5,335 nucleotides of DNA from Desulfobacterales bacterium (GCA_030613165.1 JAUWMN010000145.1:1-5335), one strand, 5' to 3'. Positions 1 to 5,335 are shown, numbered from the stretch's first letter. Program-made: numbers and translations. The notes: generated by a model not told the origin, from the letters alone.

Positions 1-1672
1 CTGCTTCGCCCGCAACCGTCGCCGCGCCACCTAATGCTTGTGAGTCAGTATCCATCCAGGATCCTCCCCACTGTATTCCTAATTCACGGGAAAAACTGGT
101 TGATGCTTCTACTATACGGGCCTCTATGAGTACTTGTGGAGTTGCGATATCAAGTAGGTTTACAATATCAGTAGCCTCATTGATGGCCTTTTGAATGTCA
201 CGCATAATGATCATATTGGTTCGTTCATCCAGGGTCACGGTGCCACGGCTACTCTTTATCTCATTTAACCGGTCTTTTATGTCTATTCCCTTGGCATATT
301 TTATCGCGATATATTTGGTAAACATAGGATCAGCCTTTTTTGACGATGCTATCATAGCAGCCAGGGCGTCCTTTTCTTTTTGCAAGGTTTCCAGCTTGGC
401 AATGCGGACGATATTCCCTTCGAGCTCCACCCCCAACTTGTTCATCTGCATGACCAGATCCATCACCTGATCCCATGGAACATTGATCAGTTTCAAGGTA
501 ACCTGACCCTTGACATCTTCTCCTATGACAAAATTTTGTCCACTTACTTCAGCAAGTATCCGAAATACATTGTGAATATTTGCATCCTGGAATTCAAGTG
601 AAATTTTCTGGCCTGTGTATTTCTTCCCGGTTTTTGTTACAACCGCTTCTTGTTTTGGGAGAACTTTTTTTTCAGGCTCCTTTTTGACTAATGCTGTCGC
701 GCTCTCCCGGAGTATCTCTTCCCATTCCGGAAGCTGGGCCGCTGACAGAGGACGGGGGGGAACCCTTGATGGATCGAAATGAAGAACATAGATGTTTTCT
801 TTTTGTTCAACCCGATACGGCACCATCTCGCGAAGTTCCACGGTAATAAGAACCGTATCCTTCTTGTCTCGCATCCGTACCGGACTTATGCGGTCGACCG
901 CGCTTTTGAACCGTGTAGTAATCAATGGTCTCTCCTGGCACTGCAACATCTTTGTATTGCTAAGAACCAAGACAACCTTTTTATTAAATCGTTTTATTTT
1001 GTACGGTACCTTCTCAGAAGTCTCAATGATAACCCGGGTTTTCCCCTCTTTTTGGGTTTCAAAATCGACTCGATTGACCCATGCCGGCTTTTTTGTAGTA
1101 GTTGCCGTATTCGGAACCTGCTCTGCCTTTGCTTCTTTTTGTTCGGTCGGGACAACTTCCGTATCTTCTTCCGTATTTTCTTCCGTATCTTCTATCTCCT
1201 CTATTTCCTCTCTTGCAGAATATAAGACGGCAGGTTTTTCGTATTTAATTATTAGATCATTCCCCTCTCTCAACACCTCATGTTTTGCAGGCGCTCCCAA
1301 ATTAAGCTTTATACGAGCCGAACGGGCCTCCTCGCGCAGGTCGCATCTGATCGACTTAATCAGTTCGTTCTCAACAGGGACATCTTCCTTAAAAGACTCA
1401 AAGGTGGTGTTTTCAAAAATGATATCCATCCCCAACGGATTGGGCAATGCTACATACGGCAATGGCTGTGAGGCGCTGATAACAACCGAGACGTCACTGT
1501 CATTCTCCCTCACATCTATATTATGAATTATATTCCGGACAGAGGTATCTTTTTCAATGTCAGGTTTGGTGGTGGCACGTGGCGCGCATCCCAACAAAAA
1601 AATCAATACCATTAGACCAAGGAGCCCCACCCTATAATTGTAATGCCAAAATTTTTCTGTAGTTCGGCTCAT
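1..1672 (-). CDS. pilQ: PilQ, type IV pilus outer-membrane secretin (partial, C-terminus beyond left edge)
   Basis: This frame is open from an ATG at 1672 to the left edge (557 codons, no stop). PilQ forms the outer-membrane ring through which the pilus is extruded. Residues 15-27 are a hydrophobic signal ending in the lipobox LLGC (Cys29), with Ala at +2, after a basic N-region (R3, K7, R14). Two AMIN-like beta domains that would bind peptidoglycan follow (about 46-145 and 198-300), separated by an acidic linker (152-195). An N0/STN domain lies at about 355-425 (ISLEFQDANIHNVFRIL), which docks PilP in this family, and an N1 domain at about 453-512. The secretin core begins at about 512 (PQVLIEARIVEAS, then LGIQWGG). 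The pore-forming C-terminal part is off the window. The start overlaps the pilP stop as ATGA, with GGGAG 6 nt upstream. Identity as a T4P secretin is secure because AMIN domains and pilMNOP precede it; the lipobox is read by eye. Confidence 0.96.
   Translation of the reverse strand, partial: MSRTTEKFWHYNYRVGLLGLMVLIFLLGCAPRATTKPDIEKDTSVRNIIHNIDVRENDSDVSVVISASQPLPYVALPNPLGMDIIFENTTFESFKEDVPVENELIKSIRCDLREEARSARIKLNLGAPAKHEVLREGNDLIIKYEKPAVLYSAREEIEEIEDTEENTEEDTEVVPTEQKEAKAEQVPNTATTTKKPAWVNRVDFETQKEGKTRVIIETSEKVPYKIKRFNKKVVLVLSNTKMLQCQERPLITTRFKSAVDRISPVRMRDKKDTVLITVELREMVPYRVEQKENIYVLHFDPSRVPPRPLSAAQLPEWEEILRESATALVKKEPEKKVLPKQEAVVTKTGKKYTGQKISLEFQDANIHNVFRILAEVSGQNFVIGEDVKGQVTLKLINVPWDQVMDLVMQMNKLGVELEGNIVRIAKLETLQKEKDALAAMIASSKKADPMFTKYIAIKYAKGIDIKDRLNEIKSSRGTVTLDERTNMIIMRDIQKAINEATDIVNLLDIATPQVLIEARIVEASTSFSRELGIQWGGSWMDTDSQALGGAATVAGEA
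754..760 (-). repeat. C7 homopolymer tract inside pilQ
   Basis: There are seven consecutive G on the plus strand (C on the coding strand). They encode part of Val-Pro-Pro-Arg at about residues 304-307 of PilQ, just after the second AMIN domain. The frame is intact at this length. A slip of one base would truncate PilQ before its N0 domain. Whether the length varies cannot be seen from one sequence. Confidence 0.9.
1157..1192 (-). repeat. Three tandem 12-bp units in the pilQ acidic linker
   Basis: Three adjacent units of GAAGATACGGAA (coding strand) occur; the middle one differs by a single base (AAT for GAT). They encode EDTE-ENTE-EDTE at residues 161-172, in the linker between the two AMIN domains. 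Because the unit is a multiple of three, gain or loss of copies would alter linker length without breaking the frame. Confidence 0.9.
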
Positions 1673-2502
1673 TGCATACTCCCGTTATTATATTGTTTGG
1701 GAAGTTCCAACGTAACCTCCCGGGTTTTAATGCGGCCAGAGATATAATCCTCAACCTCTTCATTTACGACAACTTTATCTTTCAATACCTTGATCACCTT
1801 ACCGAAGTTTGTTCCGATATAGGTGCCTTTGGCAATAATATAGCCCTTTCCTGAAGCATCCTGGACCATGGCCATATTACCTTTTGGAGACACTATGATA
1901 CCTACAAGACTAACCTGATTGATATCTATTTTTTGAAGGGGTGTCAGGGGAGCCGTCCTCTCCGGTCTCTTTTTCGAACCAGATGGCCCTCCCGCTCTGT
2001 CGCTGAGAATCGGCCTAAAAGGATCTATTTTCCCTACAGGGTTATAGGAATACACCGGCCTCTCAGTTTCTTGTTCCTCTTTTGTAACCGGCTCTTTTGT
2101 TGTTTTTTCTCCTTTTTCTAAGACGGGCTGGCTTGTCGGTTGTTGAGACTCTTTCGAAGCAGACGGTATCGCTTCGTCCTGCACTGTTTCAGAGACAAGA
2201 CCGGCCGGCCCTTTTTGTTCCTTTGGTTCCGTGGTCGTTACCGGTTTTGCAGGCACTTTAGCATCCTTAACCGTATCCTTTTCAGAACCCTTGGAGTCCT
2301 TTTTTGAGTCCGCAGGTTTTGCTTTTACACTCTTTTGCACTACAATCTTCTGGCGAACACCCCCATCCTCTTTAGGAGAAGGGGGGGGTTCCTTGCATCC
2401 CGTTGCCAAACAGATAAAAAAGGCGCATCCTAACAAGAAGCACTGCCAAGTACATGTAAGCAAATTATTGCTTTCTGTTTTTCCCTTTTGAAGAAGCAGC
2501 AT
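1669..2502 (-). CDS. pilP: PilP, inner-membrane lipoprotein of the pilus alignment complex
   Basis: PilP joins the PilN/PilO heterodimer to the N0 domain of PilQ across the periplasm. The 277-residue protein has a signal sequence with K6 and K8, a hydrophobic stretch at about 22-34, and a lipobox-like ATGC giving lipidated Cys36. A long charged linker rich in Lys, Glu, Pro and Thr covers residues 37-148. Next comes the family's YSYNPVGKIDPFRP element at 151-164. A C-terminal beta domain spans about 185-270 (QVSLVGIIVSPKGNMAMVQD). The family is usually nearer 175 residues; the linker explains the excess. The ATG at 2502 is preferred because AGAAGG lies 5 nt upstream (2508-2513) and this start supplies the basic N-region, although it overlaps pilO by 38 nt. 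A TTG at 2463 is the alternative, but it would leave a signal with no positive charge. The stop overlaps the pilQ start. Confidence 0.93.
   Translation of the reverse strand: MLLLQKGKTESNNLLTCTWQCFLLGCAFFICLATGCKEPPPSPKEDGGVRQKIVVQKSVKAKPADSKKDSKGSEKDTVKDAKVPAKPVTTTEPKEQKGPAGLVSETVQDEAIPSASKESQQPTSQPVLEKGEKTTKEPVTKEEQETERPVYSYNPVGKIDPFRPILSDRAGGPSGSKKRPERTAPLTPLQKIDINQVSLVGIIVSPKGNMAMVQDASGKGYIIAKGTYIGTNFGKVIKVLKDKVVVNEEVEDYISGRIKTREVTLELPKQYNNGSMQ
2381..2388 (-). repeat. C8 homopolymer tract just after the PilP lipobox
   Basis: There are eight consecutive G on the plus strand (C on the coding strand), encoding the Pro run at residues 39-41, three codons past the lipidated Cys36. The gene is in frame at eight. 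A one-base slip would truncate PilP directly after its signal sequence. Tracts of this kind cause on/off switching in other bacteria; that it does so here is speculation. Confidence 0.9.
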
Positions 2503-3082
2503 CTGAACCTTCTATAAATCTGTAGGTTTTTGCAATACACGAGGTGGTTAACATACCCGACTTTTTTTCACTTTTCATCTTTATATCAAAAATATTAACA
2601 ATTCTATGCAACTTACTAACTTTATCAAAGAAAAGGGCTGTGTTGTGGTACGAACCTTTTACTTTGATGGTTACAGGAATTTCAGCGTAAAAGCCTTGCA
2701 CAACCTCCTGACCGGGTTTAAACAAGAGAAACTCCAGTCCCACTGATTGCCCGGCCATGGTCACCCCTTCCAAAAGTTGGGAGATCTCCTTCTTATCAGG
2801 AAGAAGTAGCTTTGCTTTTTTAAACTCTATTTCAGCCGCTTTAAACTCTTTTTCCAATCTTGCCAGGCTCCTTACTTGCGCTTTCGCTTTTGTCAATTCA
2901 CCTTGCAGTCTGGAATATTCTCCGGACAGTCTGGTAATCTCTTCGGATTTGGGAGAATAAATAAGGAAATAAAAGCCAACCATCAGAAGTAAAAAGGTAG
3001 CCGCGCATATTAATACCCTGTGAACCCTGCTGAGAGCGGCGATCTTTTCAAACGGAATTTTAGGGAGTTCTATTTTTTTCAC
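2465..3082 (-). CDS. pilO: PilO, inner-membrane alignment protein of the type IV pilus
   Basis: PilO pairs with PilN in the inner membrane and connects the cytoplasmic PilM/motor side to PilP and PilQ. This 205-residue protein has a short cytoplasmic N-terminus, one membrane helix at about 23-41 and a charged coiled coil at about 45-92 (EEITRLSGEYSRLQGELTKA). A ferredoxin-like periplasmic domain covers about 100-190. Family hallmarks are LLPDKKEISQLLEGV (93-107), GLEFLLFKPG (115-124), Y-EIPVTIKVKGSYH (132-146) and FFDKVSKL-RIVNI (151-164). The start codon is GTG at 3082, sharing its bases with the pilN stop as GTGA, with GGGG ending 5 nt upstream. No ATG fits better. The tail after about residue 192 is Lys/Ser-rich and probably disordered. 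Confidence 0.94.
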   Translation of the reverse strand: MKKIELPKIPFEKIAALSRVHRVLICAATFLLLMVGFYFLIYSPKSEEITRLSGEYSRLQGELTKAKAQVRSLARLEKEFKAAEIEFKKAKLLLPDKKEISQLLEGVTMAGQSVGLEFLLFKPGQEVVQGFYAEIPVTIKVKGSYHNTALFFDKVSKLHRIVNIFDIKMKSEKKSGMLTTSCIAKTYRFIEGSDAASSKGKNRKQ

Positions 3083-3672
3083 TTTGTCCCCTTTGAGGCC
3101 GCCTGCATGCTTACGTGTGCCAGATCCGGATTAACCGTCCTGCATTTTACCAAAAATTCTTTAAATTTTAATTTCTTATCAATTTTGACCTGTTTTGAAG
3201 ACGTTAGATCAACGTTGCTAAAGTACTTTGACTTGTCCAAACTTTTCATAAACCGTGCTATTGTCGCGTTGTCTACCGCAACCCCCTTTATATTAAGGGA
3301 TCCCTCTTTATCTTCCATACTCTTCAACCACATCCTGTTACGAACCACACACTGGGTCATGGCATCCATAATTCTAATCGGCCCGGAACGTTCGAGTTCC
3401 AGTTTTTGAATAACACCCTTTTTGGTGTTAACTATTTTCAGTTTCTTTTTATATTCTTCCACCTTACGAATTGTCTCCGCAAGGGTGGCCAACTCGGCCT
3501 TAACAGTTTTAATATCTGTGTTAAGCGTTTCAATCTTCCCGGACATTGAATTCCAAACAAAGAGCAAGATACACAGCACCAGCACAACAAGGCCAAGAAA
3601 TATACTAACCTGCTGTCGAACATTCTCTTTTTTCCTGGCGGTTCTAAACGGTAACAGGTTAATCCTAATCAT
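3079..3672 (-). CDS. pilN: PilN, inner-membrane partner of PilM and PilO
   Basis: PilN recruits cytoplasmic PilM and dimerises with PilO. The 197-residue protein begins MIRINLLPFR. Its INLLP segment is the conserved peptide that inserts into PilM in studied homologues. A basic stretch (R10-R19) precedes one membrane helix at about 22-40. A coiled coil follows at about 45-90. A compact periplasmic domain spans about 100-177 (MWLKSMEDKEGSLNIKGVA, then IARFMKSLDKSKYFSNVDL), typical of the PilN family. The ATG at 3672 overlaps the pilM stop as ATGA. The last 20 residues look unstructured. Length and position between pilM and pilO are normal. Confidence 0.94.
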   Translation of the reverse strand: MIRINLLPFRTARKKENVRQQVSIFLGLVVLVLCILLFVWNSMSGKIETLNTDIKTVKAELATLAETIRKVEEYKKKLKIVNTKKGVIQKLELERSGPIRIMDAMTQCVVRNRMWLKSMEDKEGSLNIKGVAVDNATIARFMKSLDKSKYFSNVDLTSSKQVKIDKKLKFKEFLVKCRTVNPDLAHVSMQAASKGTK

Positions 3673-4730
3673 TTGTCACCCACTCTCCGTAGCGCTAACC
3701 CGACAACAATGGCAGCCTGTGGAGCCACCTTTTGTAAGTACTGAGAATCAGTACGTTTTACCTCTAAGGACAATGCTTTAAAAGAATTAAGTAGTTCTAC
3801 GTCAACAGATGTCTCAACTTTAAGAAGGTCAATCAGACCTTCAATCTGCGCACATCCTCCACTTAAAAATATACGTTTGATATTTAAGTCGGAATCGGTG
3901 GTATAGAAGAAATCAATAGCTCTTTTGATTTCATTACACCAATTGGAACTGATTTTCGTCACGATATCTTGCAGGGCGTAAGGAGAAACTTTATCAGAAG
4001 GGGTCCCTGTCTTGACCGCCTCAGCCTCGTCAAATGAAAGGCCGAACTCGGACATGATTTCTCTTGTAATCTGTTCACCCCCCAAAGCAACATCACGGGT
4101 CAGGGCAGATACATGATCTTTCAAGATGTTGATATTAATCTTGTTTGCCCCTATGTCAATGAGTACTATTTCTCCATCCTCATCCCCAAAAAAACAATTG
4201 GTTTCAAAAGCATTCTCCAGGGCAAAGGCGTCTACGTCGATCACACAAGGAGTCAAACCTGCCCTGTTAAGTATCTCGAGATAAGTATCGACAACCTCTT
4301 TTTTTGCCGCGACGAGCATAACCTTCATCTGATTCGGATTCTGTTCACTATCTCCCAAAATATGAAAATCTATATTCATATCTTGTACATCAAAAGGGAT
4401 GTACTGCTCTGCCTCAAATTGAATTCTTTCACTCAGTTCTTCGTCGGACATCTTAGAAAGGGTAATCTTTTTTATAATTACCGAATACCCCGCAATGGAA
4501 ACAGCCACATTTTTTTCTTTAAGCTTCGATTCTGATATGAGATCCTTTATAGTTTCGACAATGACATCGGGTTTTTTAATGATTCCTTCCGAAATAGCAT
4601 CTATTGGCAAAGGTTTCATGCCAAAATGTTTTAAAACCAATCCATTAGAGCCTTGGTGAATGTCGGCTACCTTAATAAACCCGGATCCGATATCCAGACC
4701 TATCAAATGGTCCTTTTTGGCAAAAAGCAT
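3669..4730 (-). CDS. pilM: PilM, actin-like cytoplasmic ATP-binding protein of the type IV pilus
   Basis: PilM is the cytoplasmic member of the alignment complex. It has an FtsA-like actin fold, binds ATP and holds the N-terminus of PilN, relaying to the motor side. The 353 residues carry the phosphate-1 motif GLDIGSGFIKV (11-21), the family segment FEAEQYIPFD (105-114), CVIDVDAFALENAFE (162-176), the phosphate-2 motif LIDIGANK (190-197), and the adenosine motif LSGGCAQIEGL (289-299). The C-terminal AAIVVGLALR (339-348) is also typical. The ATG at 4730 follows GAGGG by 6 nt, and that Shine-Dalgarno lies within the last codons of the upstream HTH gene, only 2 nt after its stop. This suggests translational coupling. 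No key residue is missing by eye, and the length is normal for the family. Confidence 0.96.
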   Translation of the reverse strand: MLFAKKDHLIGLDIGSGFIKVADIHQGSNGLVLKHFGMKPLPIDAISEGIIKKPDVIVETIKDLISESKLKEKNVAVSIAGYSVIIKKITLSKMSDEELSERIQFEAEQYIPFDVQDMNIDFHILGDSEQNPNQMKVMLVAAKKEVVDTYLEILNRAGLTPCVIDVDAFALENAFETNCFFGDEDGEIVLIDIGANKININILKDHVSALTRDVALGGEQITREIMSEFGLSFDEAEAVKTGTPSDKVSPYALQDIVTKISSNWCNEIKRAIDFFYTTDSDLNIKRIFLSGGCAQIEGLIDLLKVETSVDVELLNSFKALSLEVKRTDSQYLQKVAPQAAIVVGLALRRVGDK

Positions 4731-4732
4731 AA

Positions 4733-4933
4733 TTAACCCTCGCTTCCAAAGACCTTGTCTTTTTCGCTTAAATTATATCCCAATGCTAATATGATCTTGC
4801 GTTTGGTTTCCATACGGCAGGGCATTCCCTTTTCAAGCCTGTCAATAGTTATGGGTGAGACCCCTGCTTTTCTGGCGAACTCTGCTTTGCTCATTAAAAG
4901 CGCCTCTCTAATTTGCCGTACATTATTCCCCAT
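4733..4933 (-). CDS. Small XRE/Cro-CI-type helix-turn-helix protein heading the pil operon
   Basis: This 66-residue protein is almost entirely one HTH domain. It starts VRQIREALLMSKAEFARKAG, where helix 2 is about 15-22. GVSPITIDRLEKG (24-36) is the turn and recognition helix with the E-x-G ending common to the XRE family. A CRMETKRKIILALGYNL segment then closes the five-helix fold. There is no effector, dimerisation or membrane domain. The ATG at 4933 has AGGAG 8 nt upstream. It is the first gene of the cluster and lies 2 nt from pilM, so it is very probably co-transcribed. A role as regulator of its own operon is inferred from position and fold. Binding elsewhere, for example at pilin or motor genes, is equally possible. 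I recall similar short XRE genes before pilM in some Desulfobacterota, but could not check this. Confidence 0.88.
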   Translation of the reverse strand: MGNNVRQIREALLMSKAEFARKAGVSPITIDRLEKGMPCRMETKRKIILALGYNLSEKDKVFGSEG

Positions 4934-4977
4934 ATCATCGACTCCTACGTCTAAAAACCTTGAGTAAAAAACAGATC

Positions 4978-4999
4978 TTCCCTAATATATAGTTCCCTA
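4978..4999. repeat. Paired TTCCCTA direct repeat in the operon leader
   Basis: TTCCCTA (TAGGGAA on the transcript strand) occurs at 4978-4984 and 4993-4999, 15 bp apart, separated by an AT-only-but-one spacer. It would lie in the 5' leader of the HTH gene, 45-66 nt before its ATG. It may be a protein-binding site or chance in AT-rich DNA. Confidence 0.4.
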
Positions 5000-5034
5000 T
5001 TTTCCTGAAAAAAAAGAAAAAATTCTATACTATT

Positions 5035-5063
5035 TTTATTAACAGGCACACTCAGACTGTCAA
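5035..5063 (-). promoter_or_regulatory. Candidate sigma70-type promoter for the HTH-pilMNOPQ operon
   Basis: On the minus strand a perfect TTGACA (5063-5058) is followed, after 17 nt, by AATAAA (5040-5035). The latter matches the consensus -10 at only four of six positions. Transcription would start near 5028, giving a leader of about 95 nt to the ATG at 4933. The -35 lies inside an exact tandem repeat, so a second TTGACA sits 10 bp further upstream. The good -35 with a poor -10 makes this a tentative call. Confidence 0.35.
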
Positions 5064-5074
5064 GGACTGTCAAG
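5055..5074. repeat. Exact tandem 10-bp direct repeat, candidate operator
   Basis: GACTGTCAAG is repeated twice with no gap, one helical turn apart. Each copy starts with GAC-T-GTC, an odd-centred 7-bp palindrome, and contains TTGACA on the minus strand. The repeat therefore coincides with the candidate -35. Short palindromes on one face of the helix over a promoter suit a small XRE repressor, such as the product of the first gene; that link is inference. Confidence 0.75.
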
Positions 5075-5083
5075 TATACTATC

Positions 5084-5110
5084 ATAAGTTATTCTAAATT
5101 GTTATAAGTT
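5084..5110. repeat. ATAAGTT direct repeat 20 bp apart
   Basis: ATAAGTT occurs at 5084-5090 and 5104-5110, two helical turns apart, and each copy is followed by an AT-rich stretch containing AATTGT. It lies just upstream of the tandem 10-bp repeat relative to the operon. It could be part of the same regulatory region, but AT-rich DNA readily gives such matches. Confidence 0.4.
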
Positions 5111-5128
5111 TTATGCTAATTGTATACT
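5099..5128 (+). promoter_or_regulatory. Weak candidate rightward promoter
   Basis: TTGTTA (5099-5104) and TATACT (5123-5128) are separated by 18 nt, with four of six and five of six consensus matches. It would transcribe towards the right edge and any divergent gene there. The region is so AT-rich that chance matches are expected. Confidence 0.2.
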
Positions 5129-5138
5129 GGTGACTTAT

Positions 5139-5147
5139 TTTATACCA
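5139..5147 (-). promoter_or_regulatory. Candidate extended -10 promoter upstream of the operon
   Basis: The minus strand reads TGGTATAAA, that is, TG, one base, then a -10 matching consensus at five of six. There is no good -35 at the usual distance, which extended -10 promoters tolerate. It would start near 5132 and give a leader of about 200 nt running through the tandem repeats. It is an alternative, or an addition, to the candidate at 5035-5063. Confidence 0.3.
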
Positions 5148-5260
5148 TCTATCGTACAGACGAATTAAACTGTCTGAATCTTAATTAACTATCTATATCG
5201 GTTAGCATCAACAAAACATAAATTGTTTTTTAAAAAAACTGTCCGCAGAGTGAGGCCTTG

Positions 5261-5277
5261 AAAAATGCGACATTTTT
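5261..5277. repeat. Small perfect hairpin near the right edge
   Basis: AAAAATG and CATTTTT form a perfect 7-bp inverted repeat around CGA. The stem is almost all A-T and would be weak. It is followed by T on the plus strand and, read on the minus strand, has a similar form, but it lacks the GC-rich stem of a standard terminator. It also contains the ATG of the possible rightward frame. Confidence 0.5.
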
Positions 5278-5335
5278 TCGTCAGGCAAGTTGATCGAAGT
5301 GAAATCCCGTCGCCGGGGGAAGGTGAAAATTTTAA
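5265..5335 (+). CDS. Possible N-terminus of a divergent gene, cut by the right edge
   Basis: From the ATG at 5265 the plus strand is open to the window edge for 23 codons, beginning MRHFFVRQVDRSEI and continuing PSPGEGENF. GAGG lies 9 nt upstream and an in-frame TGA sits one codon before the start. I do not recognise the product. The opposite strand is also open here, and the block could equally be the end of a dispersed repeat or non-coding DNA. A GTG at 5323 is another conceivable start. Confidence 0.2.
   Translation, partial: MRHFFVRQVDRSEIPSPGEGENF

Larger units (their letters stand above)
4934..5335. other. Intergenic leader and upstream region of the pil operon
   Basis: No firm gene is present in these 402 nt. 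From 4934 to about 5237 the DNA is very AT-rich and holds the presumed leader and promoter of the minus-strand operon, several short direct repeats (separate entries) and an A-run (T-run in the transcript) at about 5008-5022. From about 5240 to 5325 the composition is noticeably less AT-rich, with a small hairpin and a frame open to the right edge. I see no tRNA, known riboswitch, CRISPR array or convincing rho-independent terminator. Confidence 0.7.

Noticed and set aside
779..1526. Long plus-strand open frames (up to 244 codons) opposite pilQ
   Set aside because: They lie antisense to clear AMIN-domain coding sequence, have Ser/Phe/Arg-rich composition typical of antisense translation, and match no recognisable family.
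4755..4967. Plus-strand frame opposite the HTH gene
   Set aside because: The minus strand encodes a convincing HTH domain with a good Shine-Dalgarno. The plus-strand frame is its shadow.
5008..5040. T-rich run on the minus strand as a rho-independent terminator or attenuator
   Set aside because: No GC-rich hairpin precedes it in the direction of transcription. It looks like ordinary AT-rich leader DNA.
5045..5060. Partial GGCAC match as a sigma54 promoter
   Set aside because: The required GC of the -12 element is absent at the proper spacing.
5301..5335. Resemblance to the GGGAA...GGTG-AA elements of a cobalamin riboswitch
   Set aside because: GGGAA runs directly into GGTG without the usual spacer, and the rest of the consensus, including the B12-box, is not visible before the window ends.
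5323..5335. GTG at 5323 after a G-rich stretch as a gene start
   Set aside because: Only four codons are visible, so nothing supports it beyond the G-run. It is kept only as an alternative in the 5265 entry.
1..5335. CRISPR arrays, tRNA or rRNA genes, transposases
   Set aside because: No spaced repeats, cloverleaf-like structures or transposase motifs were seen on either strand.

Overview
The window carries the minus-strand gene cluster that builds the envelope-spanning base of a type IV pilus. Reading leftwards from about 4933, the order is a small XRE-type helix-turn-helix gene, pilM, pilN, pilO, pilP and pilQ. pilQ runs off the left edge. All identifications come from reading the translated proteins and recalling family motifs; no database search was possible.

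Organism: the secretin and the PilP lipoprotein show this is a diderm (Gram-negative-type) bacterium. The DNA is moderately AT-rich by eye, the coding genes look homogeneous in composition, and ATG/GTG starts follow good Shine-Dalgarno sequences. A small XRE gene heading pilMNOPQ and the secretin sequence recall Desulfobacterota, Nitrospirota or similar lineages. This is an impression and does not fix the taxon.

Layout: 1-1672 is the N-terminal 557 codons of pilQ. 1669-2502 is pilP, 2465-3082 pilO, 3079-3672 pilN, 3669-4730 pilM and 4733-4933 the HTH gene. The genes overlap by 4 nt (pilM/pilN, pilN/pilO and pilP/pilQ) or 38 nt (pilO/pilP), and the HTH gene is only 2 nt from pilM. This is one tightly coupled transcription unit. 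From 4934 to the right edge there is about 400 nt of mostly AT-rich DNA with no firm gene. It holds the probable operon promoter, several direct repeats that could be operators, and a small hairpin. The last 70 or so bases are less AT-rich and could hold the start of a rightward gene or part of a dispersed repeat.

How the genes work together (established for the families): cytoplasmic actin-like PilM binds the N-terminal NLLP motif of PilN. PilN and PilO form a coiled-coil inner-membrane heterodimer. Lipoprotein PilP links PilNO to the periplasmic N0 domain of the secretin PilQ, through which the pilus passes. The motor, prepilin and peptidase genes are not in the window.

The region is largely ordinary. 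The points most worth a second look are the HTH gene translationally coupled to the pilus genes beneath a leader with an exact tandem 10-bp repeat, a secretin with its own lipobox, C8 and C7 homopolymer tracts in pilP and pilQ, and the unexplained right edge.
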